Assembly (NCBI RefSeq): GCF_000586435.1
Contig: NZ_BAWH01000001.1
Coordinates: 1-64,000 of the forward strand
Origin: Psychrobacter sp. JCM 18901
GTDB lineage: Bacteria > Pseudomonadota > Gammaproteobacteria > Pseudomonadales > Moraxellaceae
Reading direction: 5' to 3'
Length of the DNA: 64,000 nt
Numbering within the stretch: the stretch's first letter is position 1; each line of letters begins with the position of its first letter. Under the pieces are notes generated by a model. It was not told the DNA's origin, made no database searches, and saw nothing but the letters and a program-made list of their open reading frames with translations. A program made the translations under genes and the position numbers. Positions 11,394-21,251 of this stretch are shown here, in pieces.

Positions 11394-11815
11394 ATGTTTT
11401 GATTGGTAGTATGTATTAGCAAAACTCTTAGCAAGGTGTGTTGAGGGTTTTCTAATCATTAATAATGATATAAATACTCTATAAAATCAGTCTGGTAGCT
11501 ATAAGTGATAAATATGAGTAGCGATAAGGTAAGTAAGTCGATAGCTCATGCATCTGTTGTTGATGAGTACTTAACTTGGATGTAAGTAAGATACTGTTAT
11601 AAATTTACTTTTATGCAAGGTATGGTCATAAATTAACCCTATCATTTATGGCCTTAATCATTATAATAGGCAGCAATCCGATGTTGGCGCTTATGGTTAT
11701 ACACTGATATACCATGAGTTGTGTAAAACAGTTCAAGTCAACATTGTGGCTAAAGCTAAAACAACGCATTAATTTTTCATATTTTATTGAATTTATCATT
11801 TATTAGGAGCTTCTC
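11394..11815. other. Intergenic region upstream of ndk
   Basis: This 422-base AT-rich stretch separates the LprI-like gene and ndk. The longest plausible frame, an ATG at about 11515, gives only 23 residues and has no ribosome-binding site. It presumably carries the ndk promoter. AGGAGC at 11804 is the ndk ribosome-binding site. Confidence 0.4.
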
Positions 11816-12247
11816 ATGGCTAACGAACGTACTTTATCTATCATCAAACCTGACGCAGTTGCTGGCAACCATATCGGCGCTATCTACAGCCGTTTCGAAC
11901 AAGCTGGTCTAAAAATCGTTGCAGCTAAAATGCTACAACTTGATGATGAAAAAGCAGGCGGTTTTTATGCTGAGCACGCTGAGCGTCCATTCTACAATGA
12001 CCTAAAATCTTTCATGATGTCAGGTCCAGTATTGGTATCAGTACTAGAAGGCGAAAATGCTATCGCTCAGCATCGTGAAATCATGGGTGCAACTAACCCA
12101 AAAGAAGCTGCTGAAGGCACTATCCGTGCTGATTTCGCTAGCAGCATCGACGAAAACGCAGTACATGGTTCAGATTCAGCTGAATCAGCAGCACGTGAAA
12201 TCAGCTACTTCTTCAGCGATGATGAAGTTTGTGCACGTACACGCTAA
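11816..12247 (+). CDS. ndk: Nucleoside diphosphate kinase
   Basis: Ndk transfers the gamma phosphate of ATP to nucleoside diphosphates through a phosphohistidine. The 143-residue length is standard. [17 protein letters not shown] opens the protein and [20 protein letters not shown] holds the active-site histidine (HGSDS). A good AGGAGC site precedes the ATG. The gene reads intact. It sits upstream of rlmN in the widespread order ndk-rlmN-pilF-rodZ-ispG-hisS, though 511 bases and a likely terminator separate it from rlmN, so it is probably transcribed separately. Confidence 0.97.
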   Translation: MANERTLSIIKPDAVAGNHIGAIYSRFEQAGLKIVAAKMLQLDDEKAGGFYAEHAERPFYNDLKSFMMSGPVLVSVLEGENAIAQHREIMGATNPKEAAEGTIRADFASSIDENAVHGSDSAESAAREISYFFSDDEVCARTR

Positions 12248-12758
12248 TATAATAAATCAGCGATAAGCTTTTGCGGCATTCGATTTGTTTGAGGTAACTG
12301 TTATAATAAGACGGCTACGATTTAGACCGATCTTACCTGTATGAGTTTTATACTTGATTGACTATAGACGAATTATTTACAACATTGATTGTTCATAATT
12401 GGTTTGCGAGACGGCTTATATCTTATGGGTATAGGCCGTTTTAGCTATTATAATAATCCTATAATCAAAGAATTACTAAACTGTGACGGCGTTACCCTCA
12501 TCAGATGTACTACTTGTACAATCTGCAGTCGGCTGCCTTGTATTCGCTTTAGAGTTCTATAATTATATTATTCATTGAAATTCTTAGCGACTTGCCTCAT
12601 TATTGATTTTACTTAGCGTTATCAATCCCTTATCAGCATGTTTTCATTAATTCGAAAAACTGCGCTCATAGCGGATTGCTCATGCACTCACGTATGTATG
12701 GCAAAGCATATAAATAATTGCACCGCCTATCTAAGCTTCTGCAAAAAGGTTACCTATT
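12248..12758. other. Intergenic region between ndk and rlmN
   Basis: This 511-base region has no credible gene. It holds a candidate terminator at 12411-12442 and then AT-rich DNA that presumably carries the promoter of the rlmN-pilF-rodZ-ispG block. Confidence 0.45.
12411..12442 (+). terminator. Candidate intrinsic terminator downstream of ndk
   Basis: An imperfect 12-bp inverted repeat (ACGGCTTATATC against GGTATAGGCCGT, two non-Watson-Crick positions) ends in TTTT. It lies about 165 bases after the ndk stop, so assignment to ndk is plausible but not certain. Confidence 0.5.
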
Positions 12759-13991
12759 ATGTCAACTGTTCAAGCACCTACTCAGCACGTACCTGCTAAG
12801 ATTACTGATAGCATTAAGCTAGTAGATGAGGCACATGCCAAAACCAATCTATTGGGGATGACGCAAGCGCAACTGGCTGATTACTTCAAGAGTATTGGCG
12901 AAAAACCATTCCGCTCAACTCAAGTGATTAAATGGATTTATCAGCATGGCGTGACCGATTTTGAGCAAATGACCAATTTGAGTAAGTCGTTGCGAGACAA
13001 ATTATCACTTAATGCTTGTGTGGTACCGCCCAAAGTGATTCATCGTCAATATAGTGATGATGGTACGCGTAAGTGGGTATTTGAAGTCACTGGCGGCTCG
13101 TTGGTTGAGACGGTGCTTATCCCTGCAGATGATAGCAAGTTAAATGGCCGTAAGACATTATGCGTGTCTTCGCAAGTAGGCTGTGCACTAGACTGTAGCT
13201 TCTGTAGTACAGGTAAGCAAGGGTTCGAGCGTGACTTGAGTGCGGCTGAGATTATCGGTCAGTTATGGGTCGCTAATGCGTCATATATGACAGATGAAAA
13301 TGAAAGTTTAGAAAACGTCGACCATAGCCTATGGGAAAATAACGTCACCAACGTGGTGATGATGGGCATGGGTGAGCCGCTATTGAACTATAAACCTGTA
13401 GTAGGTTCAATGGAGTTGATGCTAAGCGATCATGCTTATGGACTGTCAAAGCGTCGCGTCACGTTATCGACTTCTGGTGTCGTTCCGAAAATGTATCAGC
13501 TAGCACAAGACATCGATGTGGCATTGGCTATTTCACTGCATGCACCAAATGATGAGCTGCGTAACGAGCTGGTACCAATTAATAAAAAAAATATCCGTTA
13601 GAAGAGCTGATTGCAGCGGCAAAAAAACTATGTCTATGATGTCAATCCACGTCATAAGAAGCACGTTACGATTGAATATGTGATGCTTGATGGCGTCAAT
13701 GACAGTAATGAGCATGCCCATCAGTTAGTTGCTTTATTAGAAGGGTTACCAAGTAAGATTAACCTTATTCCGTTCAACCCATTCCCACATGCACCGTATG
13801 ACAAATCAAGCAACAACCGTATTCATGCGTTTAGTAATATATTGAGCGAAGCGGGTTTCGTTTGTACGATTCGCCAAACACGTGGTGATGACATCGATGC
13901 CGCTTGTGGTCAGTTGGTTGGACAAGTTGCCGATCGTACTAGACGCTCAGCCGCGTGGCAGCAGAGCATCAAAGATCGTGAAAGCGTTTAG
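12759..13991 (+). CDS. rlmN: Dual-specificity 23S rRNA/tRNA adenine-C2 methyltransferase RlmN, frameshifted
   Basis: RlmN is a radical-SAM enzyme that methylates C2 of A2503 in 23S rRNA and of A37 in some tRNAs. The cluster motif [11 protein letters not shown] (CxxxCxxC) lies near residue 147, [10 protein letters not shown] follows, and [15 protein letters not shown] is typical. The corrected length is about 409 residues. The frame stops after PINKKNIR at about 13602. An A8 run at 13584-13591 and an A7 run at 13621-13627 together add three bases relative to the expected sequence ([18 protein letters not shown]), after which the original frame resumes. The conserved C-terminal [17 protein letters not shown] carries the catalytic Cys. 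Confidence 0.94.
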
Positions 13992-14175
13992 CACGTTCTC
14001 TAGAAGATAAACGTTATATTCGACTGGTATAGCGTTTTAGCTGTCTTTTGTCTGTCGCAATGGTAAGAAAATGTAGCAATGACTGTCAAGATTGCAGAAC
14101 GTGGCAATTAATAACAACTAAATTGTACTTATAGGGGTTAAATCTATTAAACTGAGGCCTCGAAGATCGAACGCA

Positions 14176-15139
14176 TTGAATCCCAGTTTTATGATGGCGG
14201 CTATGATGACTTCTAAAAATTCTTGTCAGTTCAAATATCAAAAATCATTTTCTAAATTTTATAAGCAGTCGAGTATCAGTGCTGCCCAAACCGCTTTGCC
14301 AAAGCGTGCAGTCCTGTTGGCAGTGTTTGGCGTTCTTGTATTAAGTGGCTGTCAGACCACCCCGACTAATGATTTGTTAGGTAACTCTCCTTATCAAACA
14401 TCTACGCGCGCTAGCATGATCGAAGTTTAGATCAGCAGGAAATCGCCCGTGTACGTACCTCACTTGCCGCGCAATACATCCGAAAAAATGAGCTTGATAC
14501 CGCGCAGCAGCAGCTTGAAAAAGCCTTTGCTGCCGATAGCCGTTATGCGCCAGCCTATGATATGATGGGCGTTTTGTTGCAGCAAGAAGGCAGCCGTATC
14601 AATCTAGCCAAAGCTGATGAGTACTTCAAAAAAAAGCAATCGCGCTAGATAAAGATTTTGTACAAGCACATAATAATTATGGCGTGTATCTGTCACAGAC
14701 AAAGCGCTATCGTGAAGCAGCAGAACAGTTTGAGATTGCAGGGGCGACGCTAGGCTATGAAGGCCGTATTGGCGCGCTAGAAAACCTAGGTCGTACTTAT
14801 CTACAGTTGGGTGATGATAGTGCCGCTTCAAAAGCATTTTTACGGGCACTCGATGGCAATCGTAATAGCATCATTGCTCATATCGAATTGGTAGATTTAT
14901 TGCTCGACCAACAGCGTGTACCGCAGGCACAGAGACTGTATGATGAGACGCTGATATTGGTGCAGGGGCAGGGTGTTAGCCCGCGCTTGCTCTTACAAGG
15001 TATCAAGCTTGCAGCAGCACAAAATAATATAACAACGCGCCAGCAATTGGCACAGCAGCTTTTATCCGCTTATCCGCTAAGTGATGAAGCAAAACAACTT
15101 AAGACTTGGCTTAACAATCCAGAGGCACCATGGAAATGA
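14176..15139 (+). CDS. pilF: Type IV pilus biogenesis TPR lipoprotein PilF/PilW, frameshifted
   Basis: PilF/PilW is an outer-membrane lipoprotein made of TPR repeats that is needed for assembly of the PilQ secretin. A lipobox LVLSGC lies near residue 59. Downstream are several TPR-like helices, such as ELDTAQQQLEKAFAADSRYA, AIALDKDFVQAHNNYG and ENLGRTYLQLGDDS. Corrected length is about 320 residues from ATG 14176; the long pre-lipobox region suggests the true start may be internal. A base is missing in the TTT at 14426-14428 (restoring VLDQQEIARVRTSLAAQYI), and the A8 run at 14628-14635 should be A6 (restoring YFKKAIALDKDF). The last 10 bases overlap the start of rodZ. Confidence 0.87.
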
Positions 15140-15948
15140 TCACCCCATCATCTAACACTCAATCTAACGCTCAGGGATCATTTGGTGCCGTGTTGCAGCA
15201 AGCCCGTAAAAACAAGCAAGTAACTTTAGAAGCGGCGGCGGCTGAGCTGTTCATTCTAAAGCGTCATCTAGAAGCGCTAGAAAGCGAAAATTTCGCTGAG
15301 CTACCACAGGCTGCGTTTGCTCGTGGTTTTGCGATTAACTATGCCAAATATTTGGGCTTAGATTCAGCAAAAATCGCTAGTAGCTTCGATGCCGCCTATC
15401 CTAATGAGCTAAAGGCCAAATCAGCCAGTAATATCGATACGCCACTGCGTCCAATGGGGACTTTGCAGCGTGATACTCATAACCGTATCCGCTTTAACCC
15501 TCTATTGATCATAGGCGTTATCGGATTGATTATCTTGGCGGTATTCCTATTCCGCATGGTGAGTAACGCAAGCAAAGAAAATACCCAAGAGCCTGTATCA
15601 GCTGTGGAGGACATGTCAGCGATAGAGCAAGCCCAAGGTGCCGCCATCAATAGTGATGCAAGTGGCGTTGGTGCTTCTGGCTCTGCATTGAATCTGGGTG
15701 ATGCTGCAACGACTGCTACCCTAAACCTTGTATTGACAAGCGACGCTGTGGTTAGTATCACGGATGCTTCTGGAAACAGTCTGATAAATGGTTCTCAGTC
15801 TGCGGGTAACTATGACTTGTCAGGTATGCCACCGTTTAATGTGCAAATTGATAATATCGATAATGTTAGCTTGATGCTCAATCAACAACCAGTTGCGTTA
15901 GATACGTATGCAACAGATAAGCAAGCCACTTTTGAATTGGCACCATAG
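15130..15948 (+). CDS. rodZ: RodZ-like cytoskeletal transmembrane protein
   Basis: RodZ links MreB to the elongation machinery. The 272-residue protein has an N-terminal Xre-type helix-turn-helix domain (LQQARKNKQVTLEAAAAEL, then FARGFAINYAKYLGLD), a linker, one membrane span near residues 125-142 (LLIIGVIGLIILAVFLF), and a periplasmic part rich in Ser, Ala and Asp that ends in a beta-rich domain of the DUF4115 type. It overlaps pilF by 10 bases, so translation is probably coupled. The gene reads intact. Position between pilF and ispG matches the conserved gammaproteobacterial order. Confidence 0.9.
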   Translation: MEMITPSSNTQSNAQGSFGAVLQQARKNKQVTLEAAAAELFILKRHLEALESENFAELPQAAFARGFAINYAKYLGLDSAKIASSFDAAYPNELKAKSASNIDTPLRPMGTLQRDTHNRIRFNPLLIIGVIGLIILAVFLFRMVSNASKENTQEPVSAVEDMSAIEQAQGAAINSDASGVGASGSALNLGDAATTATLNLVLTSDAVVSITDASGNSLINGSQSAGNYDLSGMPPFNVQIDNIDNVSLMLNQQPVALDTYATDKQATFELAP

Positions 15949-15968
15949 TCAGTTGGATAAACGCCAAA

Positions 15969-16031
15969 TTTGAATGAAGCACTTATATGTTTGGATGAAG
16001 CATCCATGTGTTTGAATAAAGCGCACATGTG
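15969..16031 (+). repeat. Three imperfect 21-bp tandem repeats after rodZ
   Basis: Three head-to-tail units of 21 bases occupy 15969-15989, 15990-16010 and 16011-16031. Each begins TTTG(A/G)AT and has the core AAGC. The second and third units both end in ATGTG, the first in ATATG. They start 21 bases after the rodZ stop and end 75 bases before ispG. They are non-coding as far as I can see. Confidence 0.8.
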
Positions 16032-16106
16032 TATCCTGATTTAGCTGATTTATATTATATGTACAAAGGCCTAGGGCTTTTCTATTTTTGATTCAAGGAT
16101 TTATGT

Positions 16107-17223
16107 ATGTCAATGCCATCGCCTATTAATCGTCGTCTGACCAAAAAAATCTATGTCGGTGATGTCGCGGTTGGTGGTGATGCACCAATTAGCGTACAGA
16201 GCATGACCAATACTGATACCTGTGATGTAGCAGCGACGGTCGCTCAAATCGAGCGTTGTGTCGAAGCAGGTGCTGATTTGATGCGCGTATCAACGCCAAC
16301 GATGGATACCGTTAAAGCCTTTGGTGAAATTCGCAAACTGGTAAGCGTGCCTTTGATCGCTGATGTGCATTTTGATCATAAAATCGCTTTGGCCGTTGCT
16401 GAAGCGGGCGCTGACTGTTTACGTATCAATCCGGGTAACATTGGTAGCGATGCTAAGGTACGTGAAGTGGTCGCTTGTGCTAAGTATCATAATATTCCGA
16501 TTCGTATTGGCGTGAACGCTGGCTCTTTAGAAAAAGACATACAGCGCAAGTATACTGAGCCAACTGGCGAGGCAATGCTAGAATCGGCAATGCGCCATAT
16601 TGATATTTTAGAGCGTCTTAACTTTGACCAGTACAAAGTATCTGTCAAAGCCAGCAACGTGTTTTTGACATTGGATGCTTATCGTTTAATATCAGCGCAA
16701 ATTAATAATCCATTACATTTGGGCGTGACGGAAGCGGGTGTCTACCGTACGGGCGCTGTTAAATCTGCTATTGCGCTAGGTGGATTATTGCTAGATGGTA
16801 TTGGCGATACCATTCGTATCTCATTGGCCGCCGAGCCTGAAGAAGAGATTAAGATTGGTTTTGATATCTTAAAATCGCTTAATATTCGCTCGAACGGCGT
16901 AAACTTTATCGCTTGCCCAAGTTGCTCGCGTCAAGAGTTTGATGTAATTAAAGTAATGACAGCGTTAGAGTCGCGCCTAGAAGATATTCGTGAACCGATG
17001 AATCTATCTGTGATCGGCTGTAAGGTCAATGGTCCAGGAGAAGCAAAAGAGGCCGATATCGGTATCGTTGGTGCTGCCCCTAGATCACTGGTCTATCGTA
17101 TGGGTGAAAAAAAGCCACCTTATTGATACAGGCAATCTGGTCGATGAAATAGAAGGTATGGTTCGCGCCCATGCAGAAGAGTTGGCAAAAAAACGTGAGA
17201 ATGAAATCATTCGCGTAAAATAA
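16107..17223 (+). CDS. ispG: 4-hydroxy-3-methylbut-2-en-1-yl diphosphate synthase IspG, frameshifted
   Basis: IspG is a 4Fe-4S enzyme that converts MEcPP to HMBPP in the MEP isoprenoid pathway. Conserved blocks include [36 protein letters not shown] and the cluster ligands in [12 protein letters not shown] followed by [18 protein letters not shown]. Corrected length is about 371 residues. The ATG at 16107 follows AAGGA by seven bases. The frame stops after GEKKPPY at about 17126 because the A7 run at 17107-17113 should be A6; with that change it continues as [27 protein letters not shown] to 17223. Since the MEP pathway is normally essential in such bacteria, a true knockout is unlikely. Confidence 0.96.
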
Positions 17224-17346
17224 GCCATAGAATAGATTGATACGTTAAGCTATATCGTCATAGCATCAATTAGATATAGCGCTTATTTGAAGATATAGAA
17301 AACAATAATAGAATACCTGTTAAACATTTAAGGATACGACCGTACC

Positions 17347-18636
17347 ATGATCAAAGCTATCAAAGGTTTCAATGATATTTTGCCTGACCAATCAGCAAAG
17401 TGGCTGCATTTAGAAGCGATATTGGCTGATGTACTTGGTAGGTACGGTTACGAGCATATTCGCTTGCCTATCGTTGAACAAACGGATCTATTTGCCCGTG
17501 CTATTGGCGGCGCGACTGACATTGTCGAAAAAGAAATGTACAGCTTTACTGATAAATCTGAGCCACCAACGCCATTAGCGTTGCGTCCTGAAGGCACAGC
17601 TGGAGCAGTACGTGCAGTTATCGAGCACAACTTGCTACGTGGTGACACGCCCAAGCTTTGGTATATCGGTCCAATGTTCCGCTACGAGCGCCCGCAAAAA
17701 GGCCGCTATCGTCAGTTTCATCAGTTAGGTGTCGAGAGCTTCGGTAGCGCACTACCGGATGCTGATGCTGAGCTGATTGCGATGACTCATTTGATGTGGC
17801 AAGAGCTAGGTCTCAACAATGAGATGCGTTTGCAACTAAACAGTTTGGGTGAGTTGGATGAGCGTTATGCGTATCGCGAAGCATTGGTTGCCTATTTAAC
17901 TGATAAAAAAGACCAGCTAGACGAAGACAGTAAGCGCCGTCTAACGACTAACCCTTTACGTATCTTGGATAGTAAAGAAGCGAGTACGCAAGCAGTATTG
18001 GCAGATGCGCCAAAGCTTGCTGACTTCTTAGGTGAAGAGAGTGTGGCGCATTTTGAGCAGGTCAAAGCCTATCTGACTGCGCTTAATATCGATTTTGAAA
18101 TCAATCCGCACTTAGTACGTGGCCTTGATTATTACAATAAAACGGTATTTGAGTGGGTAACAGATAAGCTTGGAAGCCAAGCTACCGTTTGTGCGGGTGG
18201 TCGTTATGACGGGCTAGTAGGGCAATTAAAATCAATCGGTACAGATGGTAGTAAACCAGTAAAATCTGAGCCTGGTGTTGGTTTTGCAATGGGGCTTGAG
18301 CGTCTATTATTACTGATAGAAGCGGTAGCGCCGATTGCTGACATACCTGCTTGTGATGTATTCGTTGTGGCCCATCCTGAGGTATATAGTGCTGGTATAA
18401 GCTATGCACAGAACTTACGTCACAGTCGTCCAGATGTACGAGTAAAGATGGCCAGTGCCACGAGTCTAAAAGCGCAAATGAAGAAGGCAGACAAGTCAGG
18501 CGCGGCATTGACAGTCATCATCGCACAGCAAGAGCTGGATGATAATACGATTAGTATTAAAGACATGCAGACAGGTGAGCAAAAGACGGTCGCCCAAGAT
18601 TGGCTATCAAATAAAGATAACTTTTCTCGTGGCTAA
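17347..18636 (+). CDS. hisS: Histidyl-tRNA synthetase
   Basis: This class II synthetase charges tRNA-His. The 429-residue protein has [14 protein letters not shown] at the start, motif 2 ([21 protein letters not shown]), the HisRS signature [14 protein letters not shown], and motif 3 in [14 protein letters not shown], followed by the anticodon-binding domain. It reads intact. It sits between ispG and yfgM as in many gammaproteobacteria. The 123-base ispG-hisS gap contains an inverted repeat (GCTATATC/GATATAGC, 17249-17280) without a T-run. Confidence 0.97.
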   Translation: MIKAIKGFNDILPDQSAKWLHLEAILADVLGRYGYEHIRLPIVEQTDLFARAIGGATDIVEKEMYSFTDKSEPPTPLALRPEGTAGAVRAVIEHNLLRGDTPKLWYIGPMFRYERPQKGRYRQFHQLGVESFGSALPDADAELIAMTHLMWQELGLNNEMRLQLNSLGELDERYAYREALVAYLTDKKDQLDEDSKRRLTTNPLRILDSKEASTQAVLADAPKLADFLGEESVAHFEQVKAYLTALNIDFEINPHLVRGLDYYNKTVFEWVTDKLGSQATVCAGGRYDGLVGQLKSIGTDGSKPVKSEPGVGFAMGLERLLLLIEAVAPIADIPACDVFVVAHPEVYSAGISYAQNLRHSRPDVRVKMASATSLKAQMKKADKSGAALTVIIAQQELDDNTISIKDMQTGEQKTVAQDWLSNKDNFSRG

Positions 18637-18705
18637 TTGACTTTGACTAATCAGCTTTGTTTGTAGTACTAGCAATTTAATGTAAATTTTATCAGGTAAA
18701 TATAT

Positions 18706-19501
18706 ATGGCTCTGACACCTAATTCGCCGAATGCAGATAACTCCATGCAAGCGCTAAAGCAATATGGTAGTTATATCGTTACTGCGATTTTGTTAGCACT
18801 GGCCGCCTACTTTGGTTGGACATACTGGCAAAACAATCATGCGCGAGTAGATACCGTCGCCGCCGATCAATATGCTGATATTCAGCAGCTAAACGAAGAG
18901 GTCAAACTGGCCTCGCAAAACCCAGATTTGGAGGCAGAGGCTCAAGAAGCACTTACCCAAAGTCGTAGCCAACTAGACAAAGATATTGATACTTTGGTCA
19001 GCACGCACGGTGAGTCGGTTTATGCATGGCAAGCGCTAATGATAAAAGCACGTCAACAAGTAGACAATGATGACTTTGCAGCAGCGACTGAGACATTCAA
19101 AAAAAGCATTGGCCATCGATTTGGGTGATGCTGGTCTGGAAGCGATTACTCGTTTACGCTATGCAAAAACATTATTGGCTGCAGGTGATACAGATGCTGC
19201 ACTTTCAGAAGCAAACAATGATATGCCAAGCTCGTTTGAAGCAAGTCAGCAGGAGCTGCTAGGGGATATTTACCTAGCGCAAGACAATAAAGATTCAGCG
19301 ATTAAATCTTATAGCAATGCGTGGGAGCTATTACGTAGCCGTCAAGAAACGCGTGCAGTATTGGCATTAAAGATGGAAAGCTTAGGTATCACGGCTGAGC
19401 CGATTGCTGAACAAACCAGTCTTGTTCAAGAGCCATCTGCTCCTGAGCCGTCGCTAGTGATGGATACCTCGAACGAAGTCGCTGTCGAAGCAGGGCAGTA
19501 A
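18706..19501 (+). CDS. yfgM: YfgM-like tetratricopeptide membrane protein (UPF0070), frameshifted
   Basis: YfgM is a single-span inner-membrane protein with a periplasmic TPR domain that associates with the Sec translocon and PpiD. Here a membrane segment (YIVTAILLALAAYFGWTYW, about residues 23-41) is followed by helical TPR-like sequence and a Glu/Pro-rich tail. Corrected length is about 264 residues. The frame ends early after TFKKSIGHRFG because the A7 run at 19099-19105 should be A6, which restores TFKKALAIDLGDAGLEAITRLRY. The position between hisS and bamB is the conserved one. A 20-bp direct repeat begins with the stop codon. Confidence 0.88.
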
Positions 19502-19537
19502 GTCAGTAGGCTAGATATTAAGTCAGTAGTATAGTAT
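19499..19537 (+). repeat. Direct repeat of about 20 bp beginning at the yfgM stop codon
   Basis: Two adjacent units begin with the identical 11-mer TAAGTCAGTAG (19499 and 19519) followed by related AT-rich sequence. The first TAA is the yfgM stop codon, so the unit looks like a tandem duplication of the gene end. Confidence 0.7.
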
Positions 19538-19647
19538 TGAGAGTTGGTAATCAGCCAAAGCTCTTTTTTAATATAACCTAATGATTACTAATTTGCGGTT
19601 GGCCAATTTACCAATTAATAATAATTTATCTGTAGTGAGAACATACA

Positions 19648-20858
19648 ATGACTCAATCTATTCGCTCTAGCAAAATATTAAACACCAAGACTATCAAAAA
19701 GACAGTTATGCATGTGGCCGTACTGGCAGTAATGAGCACGGCAGTGATTGGATGTAATCGCGGTATTAAGCCTGTGGTTAATGATCCGGTAAAATTGGTA
19801 CAAATCGCTCAGCCGATTAGCGTACTACAGCCTGTTTTCAGTACCGATGTTGGCAATAAAAAAAGCCAGCAAAAAAAGATCCGTTAGATTTGCAAGTTGG
19901 CTATGCCAATGGTCAAATCGTTACTGCATCACGCGGTGGTGAGCTGTCAGGGTTTAATAGTGCAGGCGAGCGCGTATGGTCAATCAATGTTGACGACCAA
20001 ATCACCGGCGGTGTTGCAGTAGATGCATTGAGCCAGACAGCTATCGTTAGTACTCGTGGTGGCAAGGTCATGGCGTTTGATAGCACGACTGGTGCAAAAC
20101 GCTGGCAGCAGCAGTTATCAGGTTCGGTTTTGACGCCAGCACTGATTACCAATAATCGTGTGGTATTATCAGCAAATGATGGTTTCTTACATGGTCTGTC
20201 ACTACAAACCGGACAATCAGTATGGCAGTTCGCAACTCAAGTACCTGCTATCAGCGTTCGCGGTAGCGCTGCGCCAACTTTATTAGACAATGAGACAGCG
20301 CTTTTAGCAACAGCTGATGGTCGCCTGCATGCAATTACTGTCGATAATGGTCTTCCGCTATGGTCAAGACGTGTTGGCGTAGGTGCTGGTAGTAGTGAAG
20401 TTGAGCGCATGAGCGATGTCGATGGCAAACCTATCGTAGATAAAAATCAGTTATTTGCGATTAGCTATAGTGGTCAGCTATTGGGTATTGATTTGGCCTC
20501 GCGTCAGGTAATGTTCGTCAATGAAATTGCAAGCCTCAAATCACTGGCGGTAAATACTCAGCAAGTTATCGCTACCAGTCTAGATGGCAAAGTAGTTGCT
20601 TATGATCGCAACAGTGGCGAGACACTATGGGAAAGTGACGAATTGGCTTATCGTGATCTTACCAATCCTGTGATGATTGGCAACTATATTGCCATTGGTG
20701 ATTTCGATGGCGTAGTGCATTTGTTTGACCCTGCTACGGGTAGCATCGTTAGTCGTGTAGAGACAAAAGGTGCGTTGACCAACTTGCAAGTCCAAGGTAG
20801 CCGTTTAATGACTCAAAGTACGTCAGGACAAGTTGCTATCTGGCAGTTAGTGCGCTAA
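19648..20858 (+). CDS. bamB: Outer-membrane assembly lipoprotein BamB, frameshifted
   Basis: BamB is the beta-propeller lipoprotein of the BAM complex that inserts outer-membrane proteins. A signal peptide ends in a lipobox (VIGC near residue 32). The rest is an eight-bladed PQQ-like propeller, with repeats such as VVAYDRNSGETLWESDELAYR and VMAFDSTTGAKRW. Corrected length is about 402 residues. The frame is lost at two A7 runs (19858-19864 and 19871-19877); with six As in each, the sequence reads NKKASKKDPLDLQVGYANG and joins the long downstream frame. It lies between yfgM and der, as in E. coli and its relatives. Confidence 0.95.
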
Positions 20859-21251
20859 TAACTATATAGATAGGTGCTTATAGATAATCAACGAAGTGTA
20901 ATATTTCACTATAGCCTTTGAGCCTATTCTCAATTATCATTTATAAAACACAAACGCTGCTTAGTCAGCGTTTAGTGCTTTGTGTAAATTGCTTGTTTAA
21001 ACACAGGCTTTCGCGTACTCTATGCGACCGATGTGCTATCCATATATACTACTTATTTATGTATAATAGGTATTATGAAGCCATCCTATATACTATTTTT
21101 AATCGTAAAATAGCCATCTATTATTTTTGCTATTGTTCTATCATTCATTTTAATTCACGGTCAATTGCAGCATATCTATTACTATTGTTATGTCACTGGT
21201 TATAAGAATAACTGTACTGCCCGTCATTGTGCCTTTCACTGAGAGTAACCC
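20859..21251. other. Intergenic region between bamB and der
   Basis: This 393-base, very AT-rich region contains a hairpin at 20952-20973 and no convincing gene. An open frame of 95 codons (20918-21205) is low-complexity, lacks a ribosome-binding site and resembles no family. The der promoter is probably near the right end. Confidence 0.45.
20952..20973 (+). terminator. Possible terminator hairpin after bamB
   Basis: A perfect 8-bp inverted repeat (AAACGCTG/CAGCGTTT) with a 6-base loop lies about 95 bases after bamB. Only three Ts end the stem, so it is a weak intrinsic terminator at best. Confidence 0.4.

Noticed and set aside
11515..11586. Possible 23-residue peptide upstream of ndk
   Set aside because: No ribosome-binding site, no signal or pattern, too short to support.
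17249..17280. Inverted repeat between ispG and hisS as a terminator
   Set aside because: Perfect 8-bp arms, but a 16-base loop, AT-rich stem and no T-run; hisS is likely read from the same region.
20918..21205. Open frame of 95 codons between bamB and der
   Set aside because: No ribosome-binding site, very skewed composition (Ile, Leu, Tyr, Cys), no family resemblance; an AT-rich intergenic frame by chance.
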